In this document: positions 12,833 to 25,629 of the stretch, piece after piece
Numbering within the stretch: position 1 is the stretch's first letter
How the letters are laid out: each line of letters begins with the position of its first letter
Origin: Prinia subflava
Taxonomy: Eukaryota; Chordata; Aves; Passeriformes; Cisticolidae
DNA: 64,000 nucleotides
NCBI RefSeq assembly: GCF_021018805.1
Contig: NC_086257.1
Span: forward strand, 12,830,693 to 12,894,692
Reading direction: 5' to 3'
Program-made: the position numbers and the translations under genes
The notes under the pieces: model-generated
What the model was told of the DNA's origin: nothing
The model's input: only the letters and a program-made list of their open reading frames with translations
Databases searched by the model: none

Positions 12833-12860
12833 TAACAGCTTATGAAACAAACACCTGCTG
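12833..12860 (+). CDS. candidate micro-exon C (28 bases)
   Basis: The acceptor is TTGTTTCTTCTATAG (ending 12832) and the donor is GTAAGAAA at 12861. It is entered in phase 1 and leaves in phase 2. The eight whole codons read TAYETNTC. A micro-exon this short cannot be supported from composition. It is listed because it keeps the frame open between candidates B and D. Confidence 0.13.
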
Positions 12861-13043
12861 GTAAGAAAAGAACCTTCAAAAACGAAAATTTAAAGAAAAT
12901 TCATTCTAGTCTTAATTTTCATCAGGTCTTAACAATTGACCTGCTTTCTTTTGGGACCAATAATGACAATGACTTAGCAAAAATTTTCTGCATGATTTAA
13001 AAATTCTTCTTTTAAACATTCTTTGGTGACAGTTTTCTCTCAG

Positions 13044-13122
13044 TGGGTACAGTCTACAAATCTGTGTTGAACTGTGGGCTCAGAGTGATACTGTTTTCAT
13101 GGTGCATTTGAGGATAGTCTAA
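13044..13122 (+). CDS. candidate terminal exon D
   Basis: It begins after a good acceptor, TTTTCTCTCAG, at 13033-13043. Entered in phase 2 it stays open for 25 codons after the split one and ends in TAA at 13120-13122. The peptide includes LQICVELWAQSDTVFMVHLR. The first AATAAA downstream is near 13397. Together with A-C it would make a short four-segment coding tail. No homologue was recognised and the model was picked by eye from many possible borders. Confidence 0.13.
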
Positions 13123-13634
13123 AGCATTACGTGTCATCACATTTTGCTGTAAAGCTATGCAGATTTAGGTCACAAGTCCTGTTTAAGCTACATCGTATAA
13201 TGTACAGTTGTTCCAGATCCAACAACCAATTTAAAATTGAAAGTTAATACATTACATTAATAATATCATACTGCCTATGGGATCATTTGTCAGTGTTACC
13301 ATAAAAGACTGATGATTTGATAACTGAAGGGTATTTATTATAAAGGCAATTTGTACTATTATACTATAAATAAGAATGTCTTGGCATTTCTATAATAAAT
13401 CCTATTTTCAGTGGTCTATTACTCGGTTATAAAAAAATCACCCTGGGCTGAATTAGATCTATTGGATGTACAATAGCAATAATATATTACCAAAATGTAC
13501 ATTCAATCTAGTGAGTAATACAGCCTTGAAAAACCCTTAAATGTGTATTAAATTGATCACAGATATTACTTACATAGAGATTAGAATAAATCTTTTGAAT
13601 ATTGTCAATATTCTAAACAAAAGGTCTATAGGTG

Positions 13635-13690
13635 TAATGCTGATCTTATTTGCATAGGAGTAAATCCTATCTAAAACCACACTGGTGTCA
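13635..13690. repeat. decayed copy of old self-complementary repeat
   Basis: It contains TAATGCTGATCTTATTTGC and then AGGAGTAAATCC, followed by CACTGGTGT. The same opening words recur at 30909 in this window. From memory they fit an old amniote repeat built around TTACACCAGTGTAAATC and its complement. Confidence 0.4.
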
Positions 13691-15348
13691 AGAGAGCTGC
13701 CCCAGGGAAAAAGGATCCCTGATGAAAAATATGAAGGAGAACAAAATCAGACATGGATATAGAATTATTCAAAATTAGCTATATAGGATGGGCTTAGATA
13801 AAATGTAAGAAGCTGTCAAGAATCATACATGCTGTCAGACTTTTAAAAGACCTGACACTGAGAAAAAAGAGAAACTATATCTAGGGAATGACACTTGGCA
13901 ATCCTTGGCCAGATTTATCTCACCTGAATAGTTATCAGCAACATAAAGGATGCCAGCACCACCTTTCCCTTGGCATGCAGGAATTGGACAAAGGTGCCAG
14001 TATCTCCTGGGTGTGAGCCCCAGCAAAGTGGATGAGGGGATGTGGGAAGGAGATGGGCCCACAGAGGTGCAACACGGGTGGTGCACAGCGTGTGCATTTT
14101 ACTGGCATGCTGTGCTGCACTGGAGGCATTGTGCCTCTCCAAGGTATAATCCTTTTCAGAATTCTCCTCAGAGTTATATGAATCCACATCACCCTTTAAT
14201 TAACACTGTGCCTAGGAGGCACAACTGAGCCTTTAGTATAGCCACAGGCTTTACAAACACCTTAACTTGCAAATTGCAGATAAAAGTACTTAATTTAAGT
14301 ATAAACTGTCTCTTTCTTGTTTTTTAAGAAAGACCTTGATTTACATATGGAAGAGAAAGTAATTACTTTTAACAGATGTCACAGCTCTTAAAGAATATTT
14401 GATAATAATTAATCACTAAGAAAAAAAGAAAAACAACAGAAAGACAAAAATTTGATTAATTTCAGAGCTGCAGTCAAAACCCCAACCTCTGAAAGGAACT
14501 TTTACTCTGTTCTGTTCTACTCAATTATTTCCTATTCTATTCTTTCCCAGGTTTTACATTACATGTATAATTTTAACACTGCGGCATCTTTCCAGAGTAC
14601 TACATTCAACAATATGATTGCATTCCATCATCTGTTCCATCAACTATATTTCATGAAGTGAATCAGAGCTGTGACAATTCAGTGTCATGCAGGACTGCCA
14701 GGCATCTTTCACAGTTCTCTAGCTACTGGATATATTTTTAATGTAGACTTCATCAGAGTTTATTCTCATCATAACATTGAGAAAGTGAATGCTAAGTGAA
14801 TCTAATCCTGATGTGCCTCTACCCCTCCCTCCACCATCAGCATGTCAGAGCACTGGGCTTCTGTGTTTATAAATGGCATTTACCCTCCTATCTATCTATT
14901 TTGCTTAACTACTCTCTCAGCAGAGTGCAGAGAAGCAGAATCAGGATGCTCACAAGACCTTTGCTTGAATATTCGGCTCATGATCGTAGACAGACACCAG
15001 GGCATAAATGACATTTTTGGGCTATGTCAGTACAACATCACATGTGCCTACACCCAACAGCATGGTATTTCCACGAGTGTGAATAGATTTGCCCAGTATT
15101 TTTATTCCTCTATGGTTTCTTCTCTTTTAACTAACAGCTACTAGCAGCTTCTGGTTTAAATGGGATTGTGGCCTGAAACACAAAATATTTTACTCTGCTA
15201 TTCAATGTTTTGCATCTTTTTCAACACATATATTCAAAGAAAATGGTTTATTTTGGAGTCCACATTAAAAGAGTGTTAGAAGTCATCAAAGAAAGTGGAG
15301 AGTAGAGCATATGCTGTTCTAAGGATGACTTCAATCCTCTAAAAATTA

Positions 15349-15424
15349 GAAGCCAAATTCTGCTCTCACTGGTATCAGTGGGAACACTTCCACTGACTCC
15401 AGAATATGAACAATCAGATCCTGT
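15349..15424. repeat. decayed copy of old self-complementary repeat
   Basis: It begins GCCAAATTCTGCTCTCACTG and continues with a CCACTGACTCCAG block, ending near CAGATCCTG. The layout resembles the 24474 and 45837 copies in this window and, from memory, a repeat common in turtle and crocodile genomes. It is heavily diverged. Confidence 0.5.
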
Positions 15425-18166
15425 AATAATAAAACACAGACAGATATTGCTAAGGGGAAGTGCACAGGATATTTTTACTCAATATTAAAATATAAATGAG
15501 TATAACATAGGCCTAAAGGACAAGTTTTAGTGAGAAGAGACTAATGAATGAACCAGAATTTGCAAGGATCATACCATTATCTCTTTAACCTTTCTGAGCA
15601 TCAGGGTGTATTTTGCTTGTTTGCTTTTATCACAGAAAGGTTTCTATAGTAAAGTTATTGCTACAGATGCTCAAGTTACCTGGAATTTATTAACTCCATT
15701 CATTTATGGAGTTTTACCAAGTGCTAGCTGATTTTGCTGTTGATTATAGCTTGTTTATTATAACCTATTGTATAATAAAAGAGGTGCTTTAGTCAAAAGT
15801 GATGGAGATATGTTGAGGATGTTAACTCAGACTTTCTCGTCCAAACCATGTCAGCAAAGGAAGTGAGCAGCCATTTCTCTCCCTCAGAAGGACCAGGCAA
15901 TGAGCCTTGTTTCTTTCTCTGAAGCTAACATAAGTTCACTGTCACTCTTCAATGTGCAAGAAATCCTCTGTAAGCACAACTTGGGTCATTACAGACATCC
16001 CAAGCTGGGACAGAGGTGGCAGAGAGGCAGCCAGGCTGTTGACTTGTTTCTCTGTACAGCACACAGTTCTTGATTTTTTTCCCACAGCAGCAACAGACAA
16101 ATCTGTAAGTTCATAATATAGTTCCAGTCTACCTTCCACATCATTTACTTCAATTGGGTTTCTAATGCAAGAAGGAATCCAGCTTTAGAAGAGTTCCTTG
16201 GGGCAGGTAATGTTAGCATTGGATAGTTAAACCAGGTTTTCCTTCCTATGACAGAAGGCCAGTTGTGGTATCAGTCCCAACAGTCATCAGCATCCAGGAA
16301 AAACTTGCCCTCTGCCTCTCAGGAGGCATCCTCTCTTGGGATATATCAGAATCAGCAGTCATATTCTTCCTGCAAATACCTGTGATGGTCTGAAGTACAG
16401 GTTGTCCCGCCATAATGAGAGGGAAGCTCAAGGTGAATTTGTACGTAATAGGGCTGCAAGTTAATGCATCATGGCCTGAGGGTAGCCCATGGAGTTGAAT
16501 TGGTCATCAACAGCTTAAAAACCACAACCAAGCAAAGAGCATAAGAACAAAGAACAGAAAAATGAGTTATGAAAGCAGGACTTTCTGGTGTTTATGGTCC
16601 ATTGATTTGACACTTCTGCCATCTCTGGTTCTAAATGACTGGGTAAGACTGTTCATAACCATGAGGGTCACACATTCATTCAAAACTGGGCAGAAAAAAT
16701 GAAATCAGATTATTTCACTGATGCCCCTGACTAGGGAGACTCCATGTATTTGTGAGGGATATGTTTTAATCTTCATCCAAAAAAGAAGTGACCTCTCATG
16801 GCAGGCCTGATAATTTAAGGTCTTCTCGGGTTTTTGAATGATGCTACTGTAAGTAGCTAAAAATTGTTTAATAAACATCACTAAGTGGCCTGGCTTTAAA
16901 CCAAGCCTGTCATCTAGTGGAGTGCTATGCTATTCCAACTTTAATCTAGATAACTGGCACACATAAAGTAAGGAAACACAAATGTGACACAGCTGCAGCT
17001 AGTCTGATGGAGCTAAAAGGTTTATCAGTGTTTTATGCCTGCGATATGAAACCACTTATTGATGGGAGAATCCTATGTGCAAAAGAGTGTCAGTCAGATT
17101 GCTTTGATATAATTGGTTCCAAAAATATTGGAGATTTAGAATTTATGGTGCCTTCAGTTTACGGTAAAATGCTTCTTATGGTATTACTTCAGTAGACATT
17201 AAAAATGGTGCAGAACTATGGCCAAACTTCACAGGTTACTGCCCAACATGTGCAGGAAGCAAGGTTTTCAGTAAAGAGTGGGTTAATGATCCACAGTCCA
17301 AAGTAAGGCAGCTGACATAACTTCGAGTGATTTGCTAAGCAATCCATGTGCCCTTTCTGAATAATGTATCTGAATGTGACAGGAAAACACAATGTATGAA
17401 TTAAATTTACTAAATTAGAGTCGGTGGAGTAAATTAAATAAATAGGGTGTGATCCAATTGGTTTTGTCAATAGTGCATTGATTATAATGCCACATACTGT
17501 ACTAAAAATCTAATAAATACAGAAAGTCAGCTGGATAACTAGAGCATAAGTACGCCAAGTTCTGACACTTGAGGCAGATATAAGTAACCTTATTTGTGCT
17601 CTAGAAGAAAACAAAAAAAAAGACACTATCAGTTACCCTACATTTCAAAACAGGAAACAGGTGCTCAGAAAAGAAATAGATCTGCTCCTTTAATTTTGGA
17701 CCTTGAGACAATATGGAGGAAAATCAATTCTGGTAGTAGAAGAGACAGAGAACAGAAATATAAACCAGAAGTTCTTTGCTCAACCAAGCTGTACTGAACC
17801 TGTTATTAGGTCTATACTATATGCTTTGTTTCTCAAGAAGTATCCCTACAAAGGTATAACATGCTAGTGTGATCACAATATTGCTTGAAAAACTCTGAAA
17901 TAGCTGCCAGATTTACCAGTGTGTCACTGGGATGCAAAAAAAACGATAGCTTTGGCTTCTTGCTTTGCACCAAACTAAAGAATGCTGTACAGAGTTGAGT
18001 AAATATCTATGCACAGGCTTGCTCTCCTGGGGCAGTAGCATCCTGTCATCCATTAAATGCTTGTAGAGGTTTTCTGAGACTAATGGTCCAACCTGGAGGC
18101 TGATGTAACCTCAGCAGCTCACACCAGACTGCACAGAATTGCTCAGGCTGGGCAGACCTGGTACCA

Positions 18167-18178
18167 CCAGCAGATGGG
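18167..18178 (+). promoter_or_regulatory. possible CTCF core site
   Basis: CCAGCAGATGGG matches the CTCF core CCASYAGRKGGC at every position except the last, where G replaces C. The bases just upstream fit only partly. A single motif match in 64 kb is weak evidence. Confidence 0.2.
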
Positions 18179-19551
18179 AAAAATTTTTCTCTGCCTATGC
18201 CAATCAAAGCTGCATAATTTACTCCAAATACTAATAGCTGTCACAAAGCTGTGAGCTAGCGAAGACAAAACAAGGCAAAAATACTGAGGGTGGCTGCTGG
18301 CAGTGACAGCAGATTCCAGAGCTGGAAGTCATCTAACTGGCTTGTTTTTGAAAAGACTGTAACTTTACATAGCAATTCTCCCTGATTCCTCTTGGCTGTT
18401 AGGCACTGTCACCAGATATATTCAAAGCTGCCATGTTTATTTTGTTTTTTTATTGGGTCTCCAAGATAACCTTCATAAAAACTTGCATGTTTTCAAACGG
18501 TATCAGGATTTTAGGGCTTGGTTGATAAGCATTTGTGACTAATCTGATTTAGGGGAGGATGACATGCAATTAGGCTGATGATCAGCTTGCAGTTTGTGAC
18601 TGCTAAGTCCCTATAAAGATGCCATTCTCATTTTTATGACCTGATCACACCCCTCCCCAGAAAACAGTCCAAGAAGCTCCAGTCCCAATTATTCACAAGA
18701 GTCTGATCCAGAAAAGTAAACATTTGAGAAAGTGTGAAATTTTAAGCATTTGGGTAGTTCTACCAGCTTCAACCTCCTCATGATATGCTGGATCAGTCTC
18801 AGACTAGAGCGAGATATCTGTGAGAATGTAACTAGGCAGTATTCTGCTTATACCCCTCCAGTTGGGTTGTGCAATGGTTTCTTTCACACTGGAATGTAAA
18901 GAGTTGAGCATTTGTTTGGAAGCTTGGATGTTAGTGTAGAATAGTGGCATTTTCCCTCAATTAGATATATGTACGAAATGGATGTTGGGTGTTTCTAATG
19001 GTAAAGCATTATTCCTCTGTATTATGTATTTTGCCCAGAAAAGATGCATTTCCTCTCTCTGTAATGAGAGGCAGGGCACACAGTTTGGTGAATGTCTCTT
19101 TGCACACACAGACATGAGTGTATTTTATGTTAAAATGAAGTATATGTTGTAAAATACAGGCCAAAGACTGATTACTTACAAGGGTGGGTAATAGTATGTG
19201 GCTAAAGTTTAGGCAAGCACATAATTGTGTAATGAAATCACTTAAATGCATTGGAAAATTCATTTTCCTTTCACCCTTGGACAAACTGATCCGCATGGGA
19301 AGAAATGGAATTTTATGCTGAGGTTTTAACTTCTGTTCCCTCAGCCTTCTCGCATACCCTCTCGCCCTTTCTGCTGGGCCTACAGCTTTTACATGTCTCT
19401 CCATGACTCTCTTCCTTTTGTCTGCCTCCTCAATGGCTCCAGAGTCCTAAAGAAATGTTCAGCTTTGAAGACTGGCCTAAAAAAATGGTAATTTTCCAGA
19501 CAAAGGCCAGGTGTTACTTCCAATTCATTCAGTATGCATCCCTATTATCCT
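18179..19551. other. non-coding DNA, possible conserved patch
   Basis: No exon was seen. 18530-18660 contains the homeodomain-type word GCAATTAG next to GCTGATGATCAGC (an inverted repeat with 6-bp arms). Its texture is typical of a conserved non-coding element, but conservation cannot be seen from one sequence. A 131-codon minus-strand frame at 19009-19404 has no recognisable domain. Confidence 0.5.
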
Positions 19552-20110
19552 GCGGGTCAGCTCCTGCCGGGCGCGCTCCATGGGTGTTCTGACTGCGTAA
19601 GGCCTGTGAGATTTGCCCCGTGTGACTGAACTGCAGATGGAACTTTCATATCTCTTATTTTAGCAGCAGTCAATTTGCTAAAGTTTCTTAATAGCAAGCT
19701 GGAAGGTGATTTCTGTGTCACAGCCTCACAGCTCTCCCTCACCAAGCAGTGGAGGAGAGGTGCGGCGCCCATGGTCAGAGGGCGGCCGGACGCGAGAGCT
19801 CCAGCCTGCGGGCAGGGTGACGGTCTGCAGGCTCCCACCGCGGCTGTGCCACTACAGGGGGTGCAGATTTTGAACTTGGCTCATCAGAACCTGGCTCATC
19901 GAGCCTTTCCTGCTCCCCTGGGAGAGGGAATATCAGCTCCCCTCACAAGCAGTGCAGCAGGAGGAGATGTGGGCCAGGCTGTGTAGGGCGCACCAGGGCT
20001 GCCCATCCTCCTGGTCAGGGAAGCCTTGGCAGAGCTGGCACAGGCCTTGAGCAGCCTGCCAGGATTCCACAACTCCTTCTGGAGGCACCGGCATCTGTGC
20101 AGATACGTCT
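19552..20110. promoter_or_regulatory. GC-rich, CpG-enriched block
   Basis: Roughly 18 CpG dinucleotides occur within about 450 bases (by eye), while the surrounding tens of kilobases have very few. They cluster at 19553-19575 and 19760-19850. The block also holds a 15-bp tandem repeat, GAACYTGGCTCATCR, at 19872-19901. It could be a small CpG island or orphan promoter, a recently inserted GC-rich element, or a conserved exon remnant. A 103-codon plus-strand frame (19675-19986) and minus-strand frames overlap it. GC-rich DNA has few stop codons, so they are weak evidence of coding. Confidence 0.45.
19872..19901. repeat. 15-bp tandem duplication
   Basis: GAACTTGGCTCATCA is followed directly by GAACCTGGCTCATCG, differing at two bases. 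It lies at the edge of the GC-rich block. Confidence 0.85.
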
Positions 20111-22673
20111 TCGTAGCAAGGTCAGCCATTTCAAGCAAACAAAGAGCTTGGATCATTGTTTACTCTCAGGACAGATTATTTTTCTCTATCTCTGCAACCA
20201 GGGTTAGATGAGAAAAAGAAACAACCCACCCTTTGTCAATATACTGTATCCAAATCAAACTAACACATTTGGTTTCTGCTAGAAAACAAAGTGAAGTTTC
20301 AGTTTCTAAATAAACCATTTATGGAATCATCACTCTGGAATTCTGCCTTTCTTTCCTGTGTCTCCTTTCTGATGGAGAGAAGAATCATCTTAGATAAGTA
20401 ATGCTATCTGCAGGTGCCTATCTCCAGTTAAAGCCAATTTTCTTTTAAAGAAATGCTAAATGCTGCTGAAAATCCCAGAAGTTAGAAGCTGAGATGTCAT
20501 TCAAAACCTTCCTTTTGAATTCTCATCACCTCAGATTCAGGTATTTGTGGTGATTCCCCTTACATTTTATGACTGGAAAACCTTGAATCATATTCAGTGA
20601 TAGCTAGATCAGGCTCAGGATATTTTACTGCATTTTCTTAGTCAAATCAAATGTCTTGTTACACAGTTACAGGATTAAAGTAAACCAACACGTCACTACA
20701 GGACCACTAGAATACTTGACTTTATTAGTTTCATACTTAACAGAAATTTCTAGAATAAGGTTAAAATTGTGCATTAATAATTTCTTACTTTTGAGTGAGT
20801 TAACACCTTTCTTTTATATTTTATTATGTGCTTTTGTTGCTCAGAGTAAGCCATGCAATAAACCATCTAAATGCTGAGTACAAAGAAGGAAAAAGAGAAA
20901 AAAGATTTAAATGAGATTGGGACATCATAAATAAATGACTCATTGCATTAGGAAAAAAAAAAGAAATTTTTCTGCAAGGCACCCTAAACCAGCGATGTTA
21001 TGGAGAGGATCTCAGCAAGGCAACAAAGGTGATGGAAAAATATAATGAGTGGCAGTGAGGACTCTGTGCTTATAGAGTGTCTGTGAGAGCAGCTGGGAGT
21101 GGGCTCGGACATTAAATAGAAGCAATGGTTATGATTAAGCACAAACAACAACAACAAACCCGTGTTTTGACTGCAAGACAGATGACTTGAATGCAGCTAC
21201 TCACGGTTTTTGCTGGAGAGGGTGAGAGGAAATGATCAGCTAAGCCCAGGATGTCAAACCACAACTTCACCTCAATGTGGTGAAAGGCACATTGGAATGT
21301 GAATCTTTAAGTGTGTGTTCAGATTTCATTACAGCCATGGAAGCTGGCGGGTGCCTCTGCGTGAAAGTGTTTAGCAGAAGAGAAATGGACTTAATCATGG
21401 GCTTGGATGCTCTTCTGTGTTTCAAGTAGACAGTGGTGAAAGTGAAGGTAATGTGAGGCCTGTAGTTACAGGGGTTTTGAATATCTAAACACTATTTCAC
21501 AACTTCTTTTTTCCCCATCCAGGGTGAGTTTTTATAGTTTAGCCTTTAATCTTTTGAAGCAGAAATTTAATACATTAGTGTTGACAGATTGTTAACTATA
21601 GCAGCAATGGTGAAGCTTCTATAATATTAACCTTTCAAAAAATAAAACTGCAATAATGATGTTGTTTCCATTAGACCTTTCAGATCACTTACAAATTATC
21701 TGGAACTCCTACTGTTTATTTGTTTATACTTTAGATTGTTGCCCCAAGCACTTAAATAATTGTAATAAAATAATAATAGAATTAAGATTAGATAAATTAA
21801 GTGGAAATGAAACTGAATACATTTTCCATGACAGCTGGCAAGTCCCATTCTGTGACTGCTCAGAAAGAGAACTGGAATTTTTATGACAGTAGACAATAAG
21901 GCGATCGTGTACAGGATGTAACCCAATGCTCAAGAGGAGCAGTGTGCAAGTGACACATCAACAAAAACAAACTTGTTTCATTTATGTACTATTAATTACC
22001 ATAACTTACATAATCATGGACATCTGTTCTCCCTTTCTCATACATGTATCTATGCACAGATAATTACCACTATCTACTGGTCAGAAGAGTAAGTAGCATA
22101 ATACAGACATAAATAGATTATAGCATATAATTGTATATTAGTATACATATATTTTATATATATATATATATATACAGATAAGACCATCTCCATTTTATTA
22201 ATTCATACATCACTTTGCAAGAGATTTTTTTTTAGATCATAAATTTCACATTGAAACTGTAATACCTTGTTCCAACTTGCATACTTGGAAGAACATTATA
22301 GAGAAAAAAGAGTGAATAATTTTTAGCTAATCAAAAATTAAGTATGACAATATCAGTTTAGCATCTTTTCTCATGATTGTTCCAAAACACTGTTTCAAAA
22401 GATAAAAAGATTTTGTCTTCCAACTAGACTATAATCAGCTCTAATATAGTTGTATTCTTCTAAAAGAAGCAGCCACTGTTTTATTGCATTGTTTAGATAA
22501 AAGAAAAAAGCAACTGGTGCATAAATTACAATCCTTAGGAAACAGGAGTTTTTCCACATTGAGTTTCAAGTACTTTAGGGTGATACTTGTCCCATGAAAT
22601 ATTTTATGACTGTCCCTTTCCAATAACTGTACTTTTGGAGCCCAGAAAGCTGTTTTCCTGGAATGTCACATAA
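20111..22673. other. non-coding DNA, no gene seen
   Basis: AT-rich unique sequence with no supported exon. The only repeat of note is the (TA)10 run at 22155-22174. Confidence 0.65.
22155..22174. repeat. (TA)10 microsatellite
   Basis: Ten perfect TA units lie inside a longer AT-rich stretch starting near 22130. Confidence 0.95.
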
Positions 22674-22732
22674 CAGAATCATAGAATGGTTTACATTGGG
22701 AGTGACCTTAAAGCTCACCATGGAGAGGGGCT
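22674..22732 (-). mobile_element. CR1 LINE 3' end, avian type
   Basis: The plus strand reads AGAATCATAGAATGG, then a TTGGGAGTGACCTTAAAG block. This is the reverse complement of the 3' tail of avian CR1 retrotransposons, which ends in ATTCTATG-type octamers. Only about 60 bases remain, so the copy is severely 5'-truncated, as most CR1 insertions are. Its close match to the usual motif marks it as the youngest element in the window. It carries no coding sequence. Confidence 0.85.
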
Positions 22733-25629
22733 GTTTCTTTTTGTGCCTAAAGTTTACCAGGCACGTATCTTCTATATACAAATTAAGGGTTAGTCAAGAG
22801 CACTCCTCTGTTAAAAGTGATATTTTATAACAAAGAAGTGGAAATACCCACATACATAAGGTTAATAAACGTACTTTATATTGATTAATAAGTACTACTC
22901 TGAGATAGGTAAAAGCAAAAACTTTAACTTACATTTTTAAAATCTACAAGTTTTCAAAGGCTGCTGATATTTAATGGGCTTTATTAACTTTTATAAATTT
23001 TGAAATTTGTATGCAATTGTACATACTAATTTAATTTTAAATTTCATCTTACCTAGTCAATGGGCCTGACTTGCATTTCTGTAAACTGCTGTTGGATGAC
23101 AAGTCAAAAATTAGTTATGATGTTTTTCTACAAGTGTCCTGGAAAACATATCCTGAGTTAAATAACTCTAAACAGCAGGTACTGAATTACTGCTCCCACT
23201 TTAGTTAGAAGGATAACTAATCAAATTAATCTAGATGTGCCCTTGGTTAGAGGAATTCCTGCATGTGACAGAAAATTGCTTCTCCATGTTTAGCTATTTC
23301 TGAAAACACTATTAACTGTAGAATGGATAATTAACTTATTTACTGTCTTTTTTCAGCCTCCACCCTTTTGGTCAGTGCACAGGGATTGTCCCACCAGCTG
23401 GAAGGAACTGGGAATACCAAGATGGTGAGGAAAGCTTGCCTTACTGAAAGTACAAGAAACTGTTTATGTACTGCCAAATACTCATTGGGAAAAAGAGCAA
23501 GACACAGACAATAAAATTCTTGCATCTGTTGACCATTTAATCTTCTATTCTGTAAATAACATCATGTAGCACTGTATATTACAAAAGAAAAAAGAAATAA
23601 ACTTATACCACACAGCTGTAGGAGAACCTACTGGACATATCTTCCCTATTAGCCAGTAAAGCAGATTAGTTTGTATCCTGAGTCCTGAGGATTTAGATAG
23701 CTTCCACTCTTTTTACTTTTTTCTTTCCAGTATATATGTTTTCAGTCTCTAGTGTAGTAATTCAATAATTTATTCATTTCAGTCTTGCGAAACTACTTAC
23801 ATACTGTGCTTCTGTTCTATTTCTTTGGAGAGAGGAAAACTCAAAAGACCACCAGGCAGAAAGTCAAGTCATCAGTCCATGGTCCCACTGGGTTTGTGGA
23901 ATTAAGGGATGAAATCTCCGCTGTTGTACAATGGTCCTTGAGGAGGCTGATGACAACAGGGAAGGAGAGAAAGATTGGGAAATAATTATTTATTTCATCA
24001 GTTTATGACTTCTGAGTAACTGCCCCACTGTTTTAAACCAGTAAATTTTTCCTCTGCCTTCACACCTTCACATCAAGAGTCTGATATACACTGGAAACAG
24101 ATGGAAGACAATATTTGAGTCGATCCTGTGGTTTCTAAAAGGTAATGGGTATGAGCAGAAGTTGATATATAGGTATAGCTATAGATATGGATAAGTCAAG
24201 GAAAGGAGACTGAACTTTGTACTGCTCCATGTCCCCATGTCAGGGGGGCGGGGGTGGAGCAGAGAGTTTTATTTTTGTGTCCAAACTGTGTTGTCCACTA
24301 CTGCAAAGAAAAAAATCTGGAGTTAATTTACTGAGCCATGAAGCTTCCCTCCTCCTCCTCCTTACTGTAAGTGTGCTAAAATAAGGTTTGGTAGAACAAG
24401 GAAGAAGCTGTGACTGGATATGACTGGCCTCTCTGACCTGGTTAAAACTAATGTTCTGATCTACCCTGTACACTGCCCACTTTACACCCATTAAAATCCA
24501 AATTAACTCCAGAGAAATCAATGTCATTTTAGTGTGACTGAAAAAGATTTCTTTTTTTTTCCTAATAAAATTTGTGCCAAGTAACATTGGCTCTAATGGT
24601 GTAATCTTATTCCTTTAAAAATGTAGTGCCTCCTGTAACCATTTTTTTCTGAATAAAAATGTTTTATTTTTCCTTAAAAATTGCTGTATTTTAAAGAACA
24701 TTTTTTCCTCAGCACCTGCTTCATCTTTTGTTCCACAGATAATTTCTCATTACCCAGGTGTCCTCTTATGGACCCACAGAAAGATTGGGCCTAGTTTAAG
24801 TGTGAAATAATCCTGTTGCTTCTATCTGAGAATGAATGAGCCCAGGATTAGATCAGATAAAACACACTTGAGATAAAGTGCACAAGGTGGATTATATGAG
24901 AAAAGAGGATTTAGTGAAGAACATATCCACAACTTTTTGTTAACATAGAGAATGGTATCTTTTGTAAGCAACATTTATGGAAACTCAACTGGAGGTTTAA
25001 AAGCTATGTCTTTTGTTGTACATTTCTCTGCATACATTTGCTTTGTAGCTGGTAGCTTTAACTTTGGAAGCCATGCTGGGCCTTGACTCATGCTCATTTT
25101 GCTTAATGAAAAGCTAAGGATGTACTTTTACTCATAGATTCTTGTTTTGTTTTCTTTGAAGTTTATTAAGCTATCCAGTAAGATGGGAGGTTCATTAGGT
25201 TGTTATTATCACGGCCGCAAATTAAGCATCTGTTCCCTGGGGAGTTATAACCTTCAAGTGGATGTCAGAGCCATACTTATTACAATATTTACTTAATTAC
25301 CAAGTTAGTGCTCTTGTCATATAAAATACAAACATGGACTCTGCTGTCCATGTTAGCCATATACTCTCCACCTGCTAAATTTTTAAGATATACTCATTTC
25401 TTTGAAGTACTCTTAAAATATGTACCAATTTTTTGATAAACAATTATTGAAAAAAGTAAACTGAGATTAATTCACAGTTATGAATTTAAGGTATCATCAA
25501 GAATATTCAAAAATGCTAAAGTATCTGACATTATAAATTACTTTAGTTTCACATCTAGAGACAAATGTAGTTTCAAATATCAACAGATGCATCACAATAT
25601 TAGCAAATTATGATTTGCCAAAGCCCATC
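22733..25629. other. non-coding DNA, no gene seen
   Basis: AT-rich unique DNA. A minus-strand frame at 24240-24587 overlaps a repeat scrap and has no domain. 25180-25260 stands out with an isolated CGGCCG at 25212-25217 next to an AAATTAAG word and may be conserved regulatory DNA. Confidence 0.55.
24474..24545. repeat. decayed copy of old self-complementary repeat
   Basis: It shows TTTACACCCATTAAAATCC, then a TTAACTCCAGAGAAATCAATG block and TTTTAGTGTGACTGAA. This follows, with changes, the order TTACACCAGTGTAAATC, AACTCCATTGAAGTCAATG and its mirror image. It is one of the clearer copies in this window. Confidence 0.5.

Larger units (their letters stand above)
13123..18166. other. non-coding DNA, no gene seen
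   Basis: Unique AT-rich sequence with two old repeat copies (13635-13690 and 15349-15424). It also has perfect short inverted repeats: GAATATTG/CAATATTC at 13597-13613 and AACTCCAT/ATGGAGTT at 15692-15713. The short frames at 13835-14228 fall on both strands over the same bases. A frame at 17007-17195 is open but lacks an acceptor. Confidence 0.6.

Noticed and set aside
17007..17195. 62-codon frame with a GTAAAA donor inside
   Set aside because: No pyrimidine-rich acceptor precedes it, and the peptide was not recognised.
19009..19404. 131-codon minus-strand frame, the longest in the window
   Set aside because: No domain or homologue was recognised. The composition shifts from K/R-rich to hydrophobic without structure, and there is no upstream or downstream exon context.
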